From Gluconacetobacter diazotrophicus PA1 5 (lineage in GTDB: Bacteria > Pseudomonadota > Alphaproteobacteria > Acetobacterales > Acetobacteraceae): a stretch of 64,000 bases of DNA. The stretch spans positions 3,814,501 through 3,878,500 of the forward strand of contig NC_011365.1 of the NCBI RefSeq assembly GCF_000021325.1. Direction: 5' to 3'. The notes beneath the pieces are model-generated. The model did not search any database, was not told the origin of the DNA, and was given only the letters and a program-made list of their open reading frames with translations. The position numbers and the translations under genes were made by a program. How positions within the stretch are numbered: the stretch's first letter is position 1; each line of letters starts with the position of its first letter. Shown in pieces: positions 9,476 to 17,830 of the stretch.

Positions 9476-10255
9476 ATGCACCCCTACCGTACCCCGCGAC
9501 GCGGGCCTTTGACGGCCGTACGGCTTCGCTTTCCCGCAATCCTCGTCACGGCGTTTCTGGTGACGGCGTGTACGGGGGCGAGCACCAGCGCCGTACCGGA
9601 CAAGTCGAATGACGACCTGAAATTCGCCGATGTCGAGCTGGAGAGCGGCGCGCCGCAGGCCGCACTCAGCATCATGCAGAAGCGACTGCAGACACATCCG
9701 CATGAGCCGGACACCCTGGTCAGGCTCGGCCGGGCGAACGCGGCCCTGGGGCGGACGGAGCCGGCTGTCCTCTTCTTCCGCGAGGTCCTCGCCACGGACC
9801 CGGATTCGGTCGAGGCCGGCAAGGGGCTGGCAAGGGTCCAGTTGGCCGCCGACCCACGGGAAGCGCTGGCGACCCTGCGCAGCCTGGCGGCCCGGCATCC
9901 CGAGGACGCGCAGGTCCAGACCGACCTGGGAGTCGCCTACGATCTGTGCCTGCAACATGCGCAGGCGCAGGCGGCGTACCGGCAGGCCATGCGGCTGAAC
10001 CCGTTCGCAATCGCGCCGCAGGTCAATCTGGGCTTTTCGCTGGCCATGAGCGGCAGGCCGAACGAAGCGGTGCAGATTCTCGGCCCGCTGGCCACGTCCG
10101 CCGACGGGACCGTGCGCATCCGCCAGGATTTTGCCTTTGCCGAGGTCCAGGCCGGACATGAAGACATCGCGCGTCGGATGCTGGCCCGGGACCTGCCCAA
10201 GGACAGGATCGGTCCGATGCTGGAGGTCTTCCGTGACTTCAACCGCATTCCGTAG
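9476..10255 (+). CDS. tadD: TPR lipoprotein TadD
   Basis: TadD proteins are tetratricopeptide lipoproteins needed for Flp pilus assembly, possibly for secretin stability. The 259-residue product has a signal sequence with a lipobox (LVTAC, Cys at about 32). It has several TPR-like helical repeats between about 45 and 210, such as PHEPDTLVRLGRANAALGR and AQVQTDLGVAYD, and a helical C-terminal part. Its last 23 bases overlap the start of the following TadE-like gene. Confidence 0.9.
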   Translation: MHPYRTPRRGPLTAVRLRFPAILVTAFLVTACTGASTSAVPDKSNDDLKFADVELESGAPQAALSIMQKRLQTHPHEPDTLVRLGRANAALGRTEPAVLFFREVLATDPDSVEAGKGLARVQLAADPREALATLRSLAARHPEDAQVQTDLGVAYDLCLQHAQAQAAYRQAMRLNPFAIAPQVNLGFSLAMSGRPNEAVQILGPLATSADGTVRIRQDFAFAEVQAGHEDIARRMLARDLPKDRIGPMLEVFRDFNRIP

Positions 10256-10724
10256 GGACAGGCGCGGCGTTACGGCGGTCGAGTTCGGTCTGCTGACCCC
10301 TGTCATAATCGGCCTGCTGCTGATGGTTCTGGAGGTCGGCTGGCAGATGGCGACCGAAATCGCATTGCAGCACGGGGTGCATGATGCCGCGCGTTTCGCG
10401 ATGACCGGACAATCCACCGTTCCCGGCCTGGACGGTTCGCCGACCTGCCGGGCGCAGGCGATCGTGTGGCTGGCCACCGCCGAGGCGCCGGGTATCCTGT
10501 CACCGTCGAACCTGTCCGTCATGGCCAGTGCCAACGGCGGCACCGCCGTCGGTTCCTCGCAATCGGGTTTCGGGGGAAATGCGACCCAGACGATCGTCTA
10601 TGTCTTCACATACAGCCAGCCGTTCCTGACGCCCCTGGGATCGATGGTACTCCATAGAACCAGTATGACCCACCAGGTCACCATGCTTGTGCAAAATGAA
10701 CCTTATTCGACGCCTAGCTGCTGA
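10233..10724 (+). CDS. tadE: TadE-like minor pseudopilin
   Basis: TadE-like proteins are pseudopilins processed by the same prepilin peptidase as Flp. The preferred start is GTG at 10233, which has a perfect GGAGG at 10222-10226 six bases upstream; longer frames have no such site. The resulting 163-residue protein has a short basic leader (RRDRRG), then VTAVEFG with the pilin Glu at +5, and a long hydrophobic helix (about 17-35). The remainder is extracytoplasmic, and one Cys pair (residues ~71 and 163) could form a disulfide. It overlaps tadD and the next pseudopilin gene. Confidence 0.88.
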   Translation: MTSTAFRRDRRGVTAVEFGLLTPVIIGLLLMVLEVGWQMATEIALQHGVHDAARFAMTGQSTVPGLDGSPTCRAQAIVWLATAEAPGILSPSNLSVMASANGGTAVGSSQSGFGGNATQTIVYVFTYSQPFLTPLGSMVLHRTSMTHQVTMLVQNEPYSTPSC

Positions 10725-11328
10725 GCGCCGCGCGATCGCGGCCATCGAAATGGCACTGCTGGCGCCGGTGCTGCTGCTGATGTGCCTGGGTGCCGCGGAC
10801 CTGGTGCTGGAAATCGAGAACTGGTACCGGCTCAATAACGTCACGACCCAGATTGGCGAGATCGTGTCGCAGTGCCAGGCAGTTTCCCCCACCGATATCA
10901 ACGCCTTGTTCGCGGATGCGGCGCAGATCGCGGCCCCGCTCAGCATCACCGGGGCGGACAGTTCGGTGAACGGCACGACGTACATCACGGTGATCGGCCT
11001 GAACAGCGGGAACACGCCCGTCGTGGAGTGGCAGCAATTCCAGGGCTATTCGGGCAATCACAGCAATTTCGGCGGTCAGGGCAGCGCGGTCTCGGCGACC
11101 AACATCGGCCAGTTCAGCCTGACCAGCGGAGAGGTGCTGATCGCGGTCGAGTCCTTCGCCAAGCCGTCTCTCTGGGGCCTGTCATATGGATGGATGGGAA
11201 ACGCGCAGCCCCTCCTGTCCAGCGAGTCGATGTTTATCGGGCGGATCAGCGGCACGACCACGGCGGCGACCGGCCTTGCCACGTCGCCCGCAAGAAATTC
11301 CTCAAGCGGAGCGCTGTGTACGCAATGA
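10696..11328 (+). CDS. TadE/TadF-like pseudopilin
   Basis: This is a second pseudopilin-like protein of about 210 residues. It has a basic leader (RRLAAERR), then AIAAIEMALLAPVLLLMCLGAADL, which is the TadE-type hydrophobic segment with its conserved Glu. The Ser/Thr/Asn/Gly-rich domain after it is extracytoplasmic. An upstream TTG at 10687 is possible, but ATG at 10696 is the more ordinary start. It overlaps the previous gene by 29 bases and the next by four (ATGA). By order it corresponds to TadF, though sequence alone does not separate TadE from TadF reliably. Confidence 0.85.
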   Translation: MNLIRRLAAERRAIAAIEMALLAPVLLLMCLGAADLVLEIENWYRLNNVTTQIGEIVSQCQAVSPTDINALFADAAQIAAPLSITGADSSVNGTTYITVIGLNSGNTPVVEWQQFQGYSGNHSNFGGQGSAVSATNIGQFSLTSGEVLIAVESFAKPSLWGLSYGWMGNAQPLLSSESMFIGRISGTTTAATGLATSPARNSSSGALCTQ

Positions 11329-13031
11329 AACGGAAGGGATCAGTCAGCATCGTGATGGCCGTCTGCGCCTTTGCCATGCTTGCCATTTCGATGATGGGGG
11401 TCGAGCTGGCGCGGATCTATATCGTCCAGGAACGGTTGCAGACGGCATTGGATGCGGCCTCGATCGTCGCCGCCCGGGAAATGAGCGCGGTCAACAACGT
11501 TGGCACCTGTACCGGGAGTTGCGCGTCGGACACGACGGCAATCTTCTGGGCGAATTTCTCCTCGGCGCATCAGGCGAACGGTCTGGGCCCGTTCCAGGCA
11601 GTGTCGACGGGACCGGTCATCACCCCGCAGAACGCCTCCACGATCACGATCCAGGCGAATGTGCAGCTTCCCCTGCTGTTCACAAAGATCCTGGGGGTGA
11701 GCCAGATCGCGCTGTCCGAACATGCGCAGGCCGTAAGATCGAACATGGGTATGGAACTGGCCTTGGTCCTCGATAATACCGACTCGCTGGAAGCCCAGGG
11801 TATCGAGGATCTGCAGTGTGGTGCGAAGATACTTGTGGATACCGTCTATGGCGTGGCGGCACCCGGGTCGTGCGGCGGCGGAACGGGAGCCGATACCGTC
11901 CCCAACCTCTGGGTCTCGATCGTGCCGTTCGCCGGCGAGATGAATATATTCGGCTCTACCTATGGCGGACCGAGCAACTGGCGGAGCATGCCCTCCGGCT
12001 GGCTTACGGCGGGGAGCGACATCAGCACGACCCGGTACGGGTCGAACGGCTGGATGGGATGCGTGATGGCACGGTATAGCGGGTACAACAACAGTCCCGC
12101 GCATATCTACGACGTGAACGACGCCAATCCGATCCAGGCCCCGTTCACCCCGTTTTACTGGCCTTCGACCTATCAGAAATATAGCCAGAGCAGTTGGTTT
12201 GGGGGAACCTCATGGGTTGTCGGGGATAATGACTGGATCTTGTCGGGGGGCGTCGTCACGCCAAGCAGCGCGGCCAGATCTTCATACGGTCAGATGGCTG
12301 AGAGTCCGCTTATAACCAGTTTTCCCACGACGTCCGGAAGCCTGGTCACTGAATCCGGCCTGCAGGTTGGGCCTAATTTGGGATGCGATCCCTCGCCGAC
12401 GTTGCCTGAAACGGCCAGTCGCTCGGTGGTTGAAGCGCATATCAGTTCGATGCCCATGATGTCGCGTGGCGGCACGATGTTGCCCCAGGCCTTGCAGGCC
12501 GGCTGGTTTACGATCAGTCCGAACTGGCAGGGGTTCTGGCCCAATCCGGCGCTGCCGCTGGCGTACAACACCCCCAACATGACCAAGGTACTGGTCCTGA
12601 TGACGGACGGAAACAACCAGATCTGTCCCTGTTTTCCAGTGTACAATTATTATGGACCTGTAGCACCGCCGCAGTCAAACGGTGATACCGACATGGTTGC
12701 GTATGGACGGTTACTTCAGAACGAGTTGGGGGTCGTTTCATCTTATAATGGAAACGGATATTATGGAAGCAATGGATTTTCTAGTAACATTCTTCCTGAA
12801 ATGAATTCTCTTGTTTCGACTGTATGTGATAACATAAAAAATTCCGGTATAACGATATACGTTATTCTGTACACTCACGAAGGTGAGGAAGCTGATGCTA
12901 CGACGCAGGCAATGTTGCAAAATTGTGCGTCAAAGCCAGGAAATTATTATGACGCTCCAACCGCGGCTTCCATGAAACAGGCGTTCAGTGATCTAGGTGG
13001 GCAGCTATCAGCTTTGCGAATTTCACAATGA
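11325..13031 (+). CDS. tadG: TadG-like pilus protein with von Willebrand A-type region
   Basis: TadG-like proteins are anchored by an N-terminal pilin-like helix and may link the Tad pilus to the cell surface. The preferred start is ATG 11325, which overlaps the preceding stop. The 568-residue product begins with a basic leader and a hydrophobic segment (GSVSIVMAVCAFAMLAIS), then ERLQTALDAASIVAAREM. A VWA-like fold is suggested by ALVLDNTDSL near 145 and KVLVLMTDGNNQ near 425. The C-terminus (NYYDAPTAASMKQAF, then GQLSALRIS) is typical of TadG. The last ~400 bases are much richer in A/T and in ATA-type codons than the rest of the gene. Confidence 0.9.
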   Translation: MKRKGSVSIVMAVCAFAMLAISMMGVELARIYIVQERLQTALDAASIVAAREMSAVNNVGTCTGSCASDTTAIFWANFSSAHQANGLGPFQAVSTGPVITPQNASTITIQANVQLPLLFTKILGVSQIALSEHAQAVRSNMGMELALVLDNTDSLEAQGIEDLQCGAKILVDTVYGVAAPGSCGGGTGADTVPNLWVSIVPFAGEMNIFGSTYGGPSNWRSMPSGWLTAGSDISTTRYGSNGWMGCVMARYSGYNNSPAHIYDVNDANPIQAPFTPFYWPSTYQKYSQSSWFGGTSWVVGDNDWILSGGVVTPSSAARSSYGQMAESPLITSFPTTSGSLVTESGLQVGPNLGCDPSPTLPETASRSVVEAHISSMPMMSRGGTMLPQALQAGWFTISPNWQGFWPNPALPLAYNTPNMTKVLVLMTDGNNQICPCFPVYNYYGPVAPPQSNGDTDMVAYGRLLQNELGVVSSYNGNGYYGSNGFSSNILPEMNSLVSTVCDNIKNSGITIYVILYTHEGEEADATTQAMLQNCASKPGNYYDAPTAASMKQAFSDLGGQLSALRISQ

Positions 13032-13193
13032 AGTGGGGTGAGGCGCACGCTTGTCCCGGATGAGTGCCATCACGAATGCCGTCGGTTTGCGCAGGTGGGT
13101 GCCGGTGGGCTATCCTGCAGGCGGAGCGCCGCCCCGGGTGTCTTCCGGCGTCTTCATGTTTGCGACAGTCCCTGTCGCCGACCAGGATTGAGC

Positions 13194-14717
13194 ATGTCTT
13201 CGAATTTATCGGTGGTTTGCATCGGCGCGGGGCCCGCGGGCCTGACTGCCGCCTATCTGCTTGGCAAGGAGGGCGTGGCGGTCACCGTTCTTGAACAGGA
13301 TCCCGTATACGTCGGCGGTATTTCCAGGACGGCGACCTACAAGGATTTTGCCTTCGACATTGGCGGGCATCGTTTCTTTTCCAAATCGCGGGATGTCGAA
13401 CGCCTGTGGGATGAAATGCTGCCCGACGGGTTTCTGACCCGGCCGCGAAAATCGCGCATCTATTATCGCCATCGCCTGTTCGACTACCCGCTGCGTGCGT
13501 TCGATGCCCTGTCGAAGCTTGGTGTGTGGGAGGCCACGCGCTGCGTCCTGTCCTATGTCCTGGTCCGGCTTCGTCCCCACCGGGCGCCGGGCAATTTTCA
13601 GGAATGGGTGACGGACAAGTTCGGAAAAAGGCTGTTCGAAATCTTTTTTCGTACCTACACCGAAAAAGTCTGGGGAATGCCCTGCACCGAAATTTCGGCG
13701 GACTGGGCGGCGCAGAGAATCAAGGGGCTGTCCCTGTCCAAGGCGATCTGGCATTCCCTGATTCCCCAGAAAACCGACGGCGCACGCGAAAAGATCATCA
13801 AGACGCTGGTCGGCAGCTTCCGGTATCCCCGGCGTGGTCCGGGCATGTTGTGGGAGGCCGTGGCGGCCAGGATCGGTCGCGAGGGGGGAGAGGTCCTGAT
13901 GGGCCGCCGCGTGACGGCGCTCGGCCGGCGCGCGGATGGACGCTGGCGCGTGACCGCGCGGGATCGCGCCGGTCGCGAACAGCATTTCGATTGCGATCAT
14001 GTCATATCCAGCATGCCCATGCGCGACCTGGTCGGCGTCGTGGCGCCGGTCCTGCCGGATGCCGTATCGCGCGCCGCCGCCGGATTGCGGTATCGCGATT
14101 TCCTGGTCGTCGCGCTCGTCCTGAAGGATCGCAATATATTCGATGACAACTGGATCTATATCCATGATCCGGACGTAAAGGTCGGCCGGATCCAGAATTT
14201 CAAGTCATGGTCGCCGGACATGGTGCCGGACCCGGCCCTTAACTGCTACGGGCTTGAATATTTCTGCTTCGAGGGCGACGATCTGTGGAACGCGCCCGAT
14301 GATGCGCTGGTCCGGCTGGCCAGTGCGGAACTTGTCAAGCTGGGCCTGGTGACCGCCGGGGATATCGTGGACGGTACCGTCGTGCGTCAGCCCAAGGCCT
14401 ATCCGGTCTATGACGGCGAGTACCAGGACCAGGTCGCCACAATCCGTCAGGCCTTGGATGCGCATTGTCCCAATCTGCATCCGGTCGGACGCAACGGCAT
14501 GCATAAATACAATAACCAGGACCATGCGATGATGACCGCGATGCTGACGGTCAGGAATATCATGGCCGGACGCAGGCTCTATGATGTCTGGCAGGTCAAT
14601 CAGGACGCCGAATATCACGAGGAGGGGCAGGCCGGTTCCCGCCAGACGATCGATGCCGGACGTCACCGCACACCGGCGGCGCGAGAGATGGCCCAGGCCA
14701 CCGCCGGAGAGGCATAG
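13194..14717 (+). CDS. FAD-dependent oxidoreductase (amine-oxidase/UDP-galactopyranose-mutase-like)
   Basis: This 507-residue flavoprotein belongs to the protoporphyrinogen-oxidase/UDP-galactopyranose-mutase-like NAD(P)/FAD superfamily. It has a Rossmann dinucleotide motif at the N-terminus (GAGPAG, 11-16, acidic Glu in VLEQD) and the GGISRT and DIGGHRFF motifs. The C-terminal FAD-binding part has NGMHKYNNQDHAMMTAML. The substrate cannot be read from sequence. ATG 13194 was chosen because the Rossmann fold starts right after it; the upstream frame looks non-coding. The stop overlaps the next gene's GTG by one base. It heads a four-gene membrane operon, so a lipid-linked sugar or polyprenyl substrate is plausible inference. 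Confidence 0.82.
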   Translation: MSSNLSVVCIGAGPAGLTAAYLLGKEGVAVTVLEQDPVYVGGISRTATYKDFAFDIGGHRFFSKSRDVERLWDEMLPDGFLTRPRKSRIYYRHRLFDYPLRAFDALSKLGVWEATRCVLSYVLVRLRPHRAPGNFQEWVTDKFGKRLFEIFFRTYTEKVWGMPCTEISADWAAQRIKGLSLSKAIWHSLIPQKTDGAREKIIKTLVGSFRYPRRGPGMLWEAVAARIGREGGEVLMGRRVTALGRRADGRWRVTARDRAGREQHFDCDHVISSMPMRDLVGVVAPVLPDAVSRAAAGLRYRDFLVVALVLKDRNIFDDNWIYIHDPDVKVGRIQNFKSWSPDMVPDPALNCYGLEYFCFEGDDLWNAPDDALVRLASAELVKLGLVTAGDIVDGTVVRQPKAYPVYDGEYQDQVATIRQALDAHCPNLHPVGRNGMHKYNNQDHAMMTAMLTVRNIMAGRRLYDVWQVNQDAEYHEEGQAGSRQTIDAGRHRTPAAREMAQATAGEA

Positions 14718-16615
14718 TGCCGGTCGCGCAACGGTACACGTGGGTCGGATCGGTCGCGGTCGTCCTGCTTCTTGCGGCCTTGTGGTGCGCGGCGCGGCCG
14801 TTTCTGGGCATTGCCGAAGATGCGGAACTTTATACGATCCAGGCATTGAACGGGTTGATGCCCGGACGGTTCGCGACGGATCTGTGGTTCCAGTACGGAT
14901 CGCAGGACCAATTCACGTTATTTTCCGTAATCTATAAGCCGTTTCTGCGCCTTTTCGGTCTGGCCTGGGGAAATTTCATCCTTTCGGTCATCGGATATGC
15001 CTGCTGGGTGGCCGGATTGTCCCGCCTGGCCGGCGGTCTTTTCAGGGATGGCCGGCTGACCGTGATCGCCATGGCGGGGGCTATCGCGATCGAACCCGGA
15101 CGGTTCGAACTGGCCCGGTCCGGCGATGCGCCGCTGACCCCCCGGCTGTTTGCCGAAGCCCTGACCATGTGGGCCCTGGGGTCGATGCTGCGCGGCTATC
15201 CGCTGCGCGCGCTGGTGCTTCTGGGGTTCTCCCTTTTCATTCACCCCCTGGCGACGCTGGGGGGTATCGCGGTCCTGTTTTTCTACCAGGCGACGAGGCG
15301 GCCGGCCCTGTGGGGGCTTGCCGCCATTGCCGTTCCCGTCATCCTGATGCTGGCCTATGGCGGGATCCAGCCGTTTCCAAGGGTCCTGGCGCGTTTCGAC
15401 GCCGAATGGCTGCGGATCGTATGGGTCCGGGATTCCAATTGTTTCCTGACGGAGTGGGGCATCACGAGATGGCTGCCGGCCGCCGACAATTTCGTGCTGG
15501 CGGCTATCGTGATGATCTTCGCCGATGCCTGGGAACGGCGGTTCGTGGCAGTGGTGCTGGTCGTGTCCGCCGGCGGTTTCCTGGCCAGCCTGATCGGCGG
15601 TGACTGGCTTCATAACGAACTGATCGTCGATCTCCAGTCCTGGCGCGCGATCTGGCTGCTGGACCTGGTCGTGCATCTGTTTGCCGGTGCGTCGCTTCTG
15701 CGTGTCCGCGCACGGAGCGATTTTTCGGCGGGCAGCGCCGCGTCCGTGCTGGCGGTGACGTGGGGATTGCTGTTCCTGGCCACGTTCCTGCCCGCGGTGA
15801 ATGTCGCGGCGGCCGCGATGGCGCTGGTCACCCTGGGCGTGTGTGCCTGGGAGCATAAATACCGACAGCCTCTTCCCTTCAGGGGCCGTTTCCTGGTCCA
15901 GCTCTGTACCGGGGCGGCCCTCGGGCTGACACTGGTGATCCTGTATTCCGCACTGGTCACGCCGCCGTTCGTCTGGTGGTCGATCTATGGCGCGGCGGTG
16001 GCGGCGGTGACGCTGGTCGTCCTGTGGCGTGTGTCCGGGGGATCGGCGGGCGGTGGATGGACGCCCCGTCCATTGTCGGCGCTGGTCGTGCCGGCGGTGC
16101 TGCTCGCGCTTGCGGGTCTTGGCTGGGACCATCGCGCGCCGTGGCGGATCTTCGTCGATACGGCGGACAGGCCACCCGCCGCACTGGCCGCCCTGTTGCC
16201 CGGAAACGGGCCGATCTATTGGGAGGGCGACGTGACCGTGCCATGGTTCGTCCTGAAGCGGCCGAGCTATTTTTCCTGCGATCAAGGCGCCGGCGTGCTG
16301 TTCTCACGCGGGACGGCGATCAATTTCCAGCGCCGGTCCGACGTTTTTCGCTCTCTTCGTACCTTCGATTTCGATGGTCATTTCTGTCCCGCCATCGATG
16401 ACCAGCAGAAGATTTTCACGCGCGGGGACCTGTCGTCGGTCTGCGCGGCTTCACCGGGGCTGGAGGCGCTGGTGCTGGCGCGACAAGCTGCCGATGACCC
16501 CGGTGCCGTTTGGGTAGCACCGGCCGAGCAGGTGAATGAAGTGCGGCGCGGCGGCGTCCTCAAGCGATACGCGACGAACACATTCTTCATTTATTCCTGT
16601 GCCGCCCTGCGATGA
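14717..16615 (+). CDS. Large polytopic membrane protein, function unknown
   Basis: I do not recognise a specific family. The 632-residue product has about a dozen or more hydrophobic segments spread over residues 10-490, and a C-terminal hydrophilic domain of ~130 residues that is probably periplasmic. Acidic residues after the first helix (GIAEDAEL) and the layout of many helices plus a soluble tail are reminiscent of GT-C membrane glycosyltransferases. I see no conclusive motif. The GTG start overlaps the previous stop (TAGTG), and the stop overlaps the next gene by four bases. Tight coupling to a flavoprotein, a GT87-like protein and a PAP2-like protein suggests a role in envelope lipid or glycan synthesis. 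Confidence 0.8.
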   Translation: MPVAQRYTWVGSVAVVLLLAALWCAARPFLGIAEDAELYTIQALNGLMPGRFATDLWFQYGSQDQFTLFSVIYKPFLRLFGLAWGNFILSVIGYACWVAGLSRLAGGLFRDGRLTVIAMAGAIAIEPGRFELARSGDAPLTPRLFAEALTMWALGSMLRGYPLRALVLLGFSLFIHPLATLGGIAVLFFYQATRRPALWGLAAIAVPVILMLAYGGIQPFPRVLARFDAEWLRIVWVRDSNCFLTEWGITRWLPAADNFVLAAIVMIFADAWERRFVAVVLVVSAGGFLASLIGGDWLHNELIVDLQSWRAIWLLDLVVHLFAGASLLRVRARSDFSAGSAASVLAVTWGLLFLATFLPAVNVAAAAMALVTLGVCAWEHKYRQPLPFRGRFLVQLCTGAALGLTLVILYSALVTPPFVWWSIYGAAVAAVTLVVLWRVSGGSAGGGWTPRPLSALVVPAVLLALAGLGWDHRAPWRIFVDTADRPPAALAALLPGNGPIYWEGDVTVPWFVLKRPSYFSCDQGAGVLFSRGTAINFQRRSDVFRSLRTFDFDGHFCPAIDDQQKIFTRGDLSSVCAASPGLEALVLARQAADDPGAVWVAPAEQVNEVRRGGVLKRYATNTFFIYSCAALR

Positions 16616-17805
16616 TCGTCCTGCCACGATCCTCCGCGATGCCGGAGCAGGTCGATCGCCGTAACGTCATGCGCGTGCTGACTATCGCGGCCGCCGCATG
16701 TTCCATCTTGCCGATTATCTTTATCGCGAAACTGATGACCGGGCACGAGGTCCTGTACCCGGACTTCTTCGGCCTGTGGACTTTTGGACGTTTTGTCCTG
16801 ACCCATGATCCGGCTACGATTTACGATGCAGCCAGGTTGACGGCGTTCCAAGGCGGGTTGGGCATGCCCGTGGCAACGGCAGGCACCTATCCCTTTCCTT
16901 ATCCCCCGCCCATTCTGTTGTTGCTGGCTCCTTTTGGGGCATTACCCTATACGGTGGCGCGGCTGTTGTGGCTGGGCGTGTCGCTGTCCGCCTATGGCGC
17001 GTCGTTGGCGGTCTGGCAATGGCCAAGGCCCCTCATGCTCCTCCTGCTGGTCGCGCCGTCAACGGTGGTCTGCTGCCTCGTGGGGCAGGGGGGCCTGCTG
17101 CTCGCCAGTTTGATGCTGGGCGGTCTTGGCCTTCTGTCATCGCGGCCCGTTCTGGCTGGGGGCATGCTGGCCGCAGTGGCGATCAAGCCGCAATTTGCCA
17201 TTCTGGTGCCATTCTACCTGCTGTTCGGCAGGTACTGGCGGGCGCTGGGGGGCGCCGCGATCATGGCGGCAGTCCTGATCGTGACCAGCATGGCGGCCTT
17301 CGGAATCGGAATCTGGCATGCATGGATCATGTTTCTGCTGCATCAGGGCGTGTCCCTGACCGCAGGGCGCGAGGGGCAGCTTATGGACATGATGCCCACC
17401 GTGACATCACTGACCAGATTGATGGGCGGATCCGTGGCGCAGGCCCATTCAGCCCAGGCCGCGGCTGTCGTTCTGGCGATTTATGCGTTGTGGCATGTCC
17501 GGGGACGCCGGGATGTGGCCGCGCGATCCTGCCTGCCTATCGGAACGTTCCTCGCGACGCCCTACGCATTCCATTACGATCTTCCCGTCGTGACCGGATC
17601 GATTCTCCTTGTGATCTCCTCGCGCATCAAGGCGGGACAGCGGTTTCGCGCCGGCGAATTGCCCGTCCTTCTTGGCTGCGTCGTGATCCCGGTCCTGCTG
17701 GTGGGCCATTCCCCTGTTGGATCGGCATGTCTGCTGGTCCTGCTTGGTCTTGCGTTGATGCTGACGGCAAATCAGGCGGCGTTCCGAGGCGAAATTGACA
17801 AATAG
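16612..17805 (+). CDS. GT87-like (DUF2029) membrane glycosyltransferase
   Basis: The 397-residue integral membrane protein resembles the DUF2029/GT87 family, which includes polyprenyl-phosphate-mannose-dependent mannosyltransferases. After the first helix it has YPDFFGLWTFGRFVL with the acidic residue expected in the first extracytoplasmic loop. Further on are YPPPILLLLAPFGALPY and IKPQFAILVPFYLLFGR, both recurrent in this family. About ten hydrophobic segments are visible. It starts inside the previous stop (ATGA) and ends before the PAP2-like gene. The sugar and acceptor are unknown. Confidence 0.85.
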   Translation: MIVLPRSSAMPEQVDRRNVMRVLTIAAAACSILPIIFIAKLMTGHEVLYPDFFGLWTFGRFVLTHDPATIYDAARLTAFQGGLGMPVATAGTYPFPYPPPILLLLAPFGALPYTVARLLWLGVSLSAYGASLAVWQWPRPLMLLLLVAPSTVVCCLVGQGGLLLASLMLGGLGLLSSRPVLAGGMLAAVAIKPQFAILVPFYLLFGRYWRALGGAAIMAAVLIVTSMAAFGIGIWHAWIMFLLHQGVSLTAGREGQLMDMMPTVTSLTRLMGGSVAQAHSAQAAAVVLAIYALWHVRGRRDVAARSCLPIGTFLATPYAFHYDLPVVTGSILLVISSRIKAGQRFRAGELPVLLGCVVIPVLLVGHSPVGSACLLVLLGLALMLTANQAAFRGEIDK

Positions 17806-17830
17806 GAATTTTTTCTGCCTTGGTCAGCCC

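Noticed and set aside
10131-10232. Upstream extension of the TadE-like gene
   Set aside because: It lies within tadD in another frame, lacks pilin features and has no ribosome site, whereas GTG 10233 has a perfect GGAGG six bases before it.
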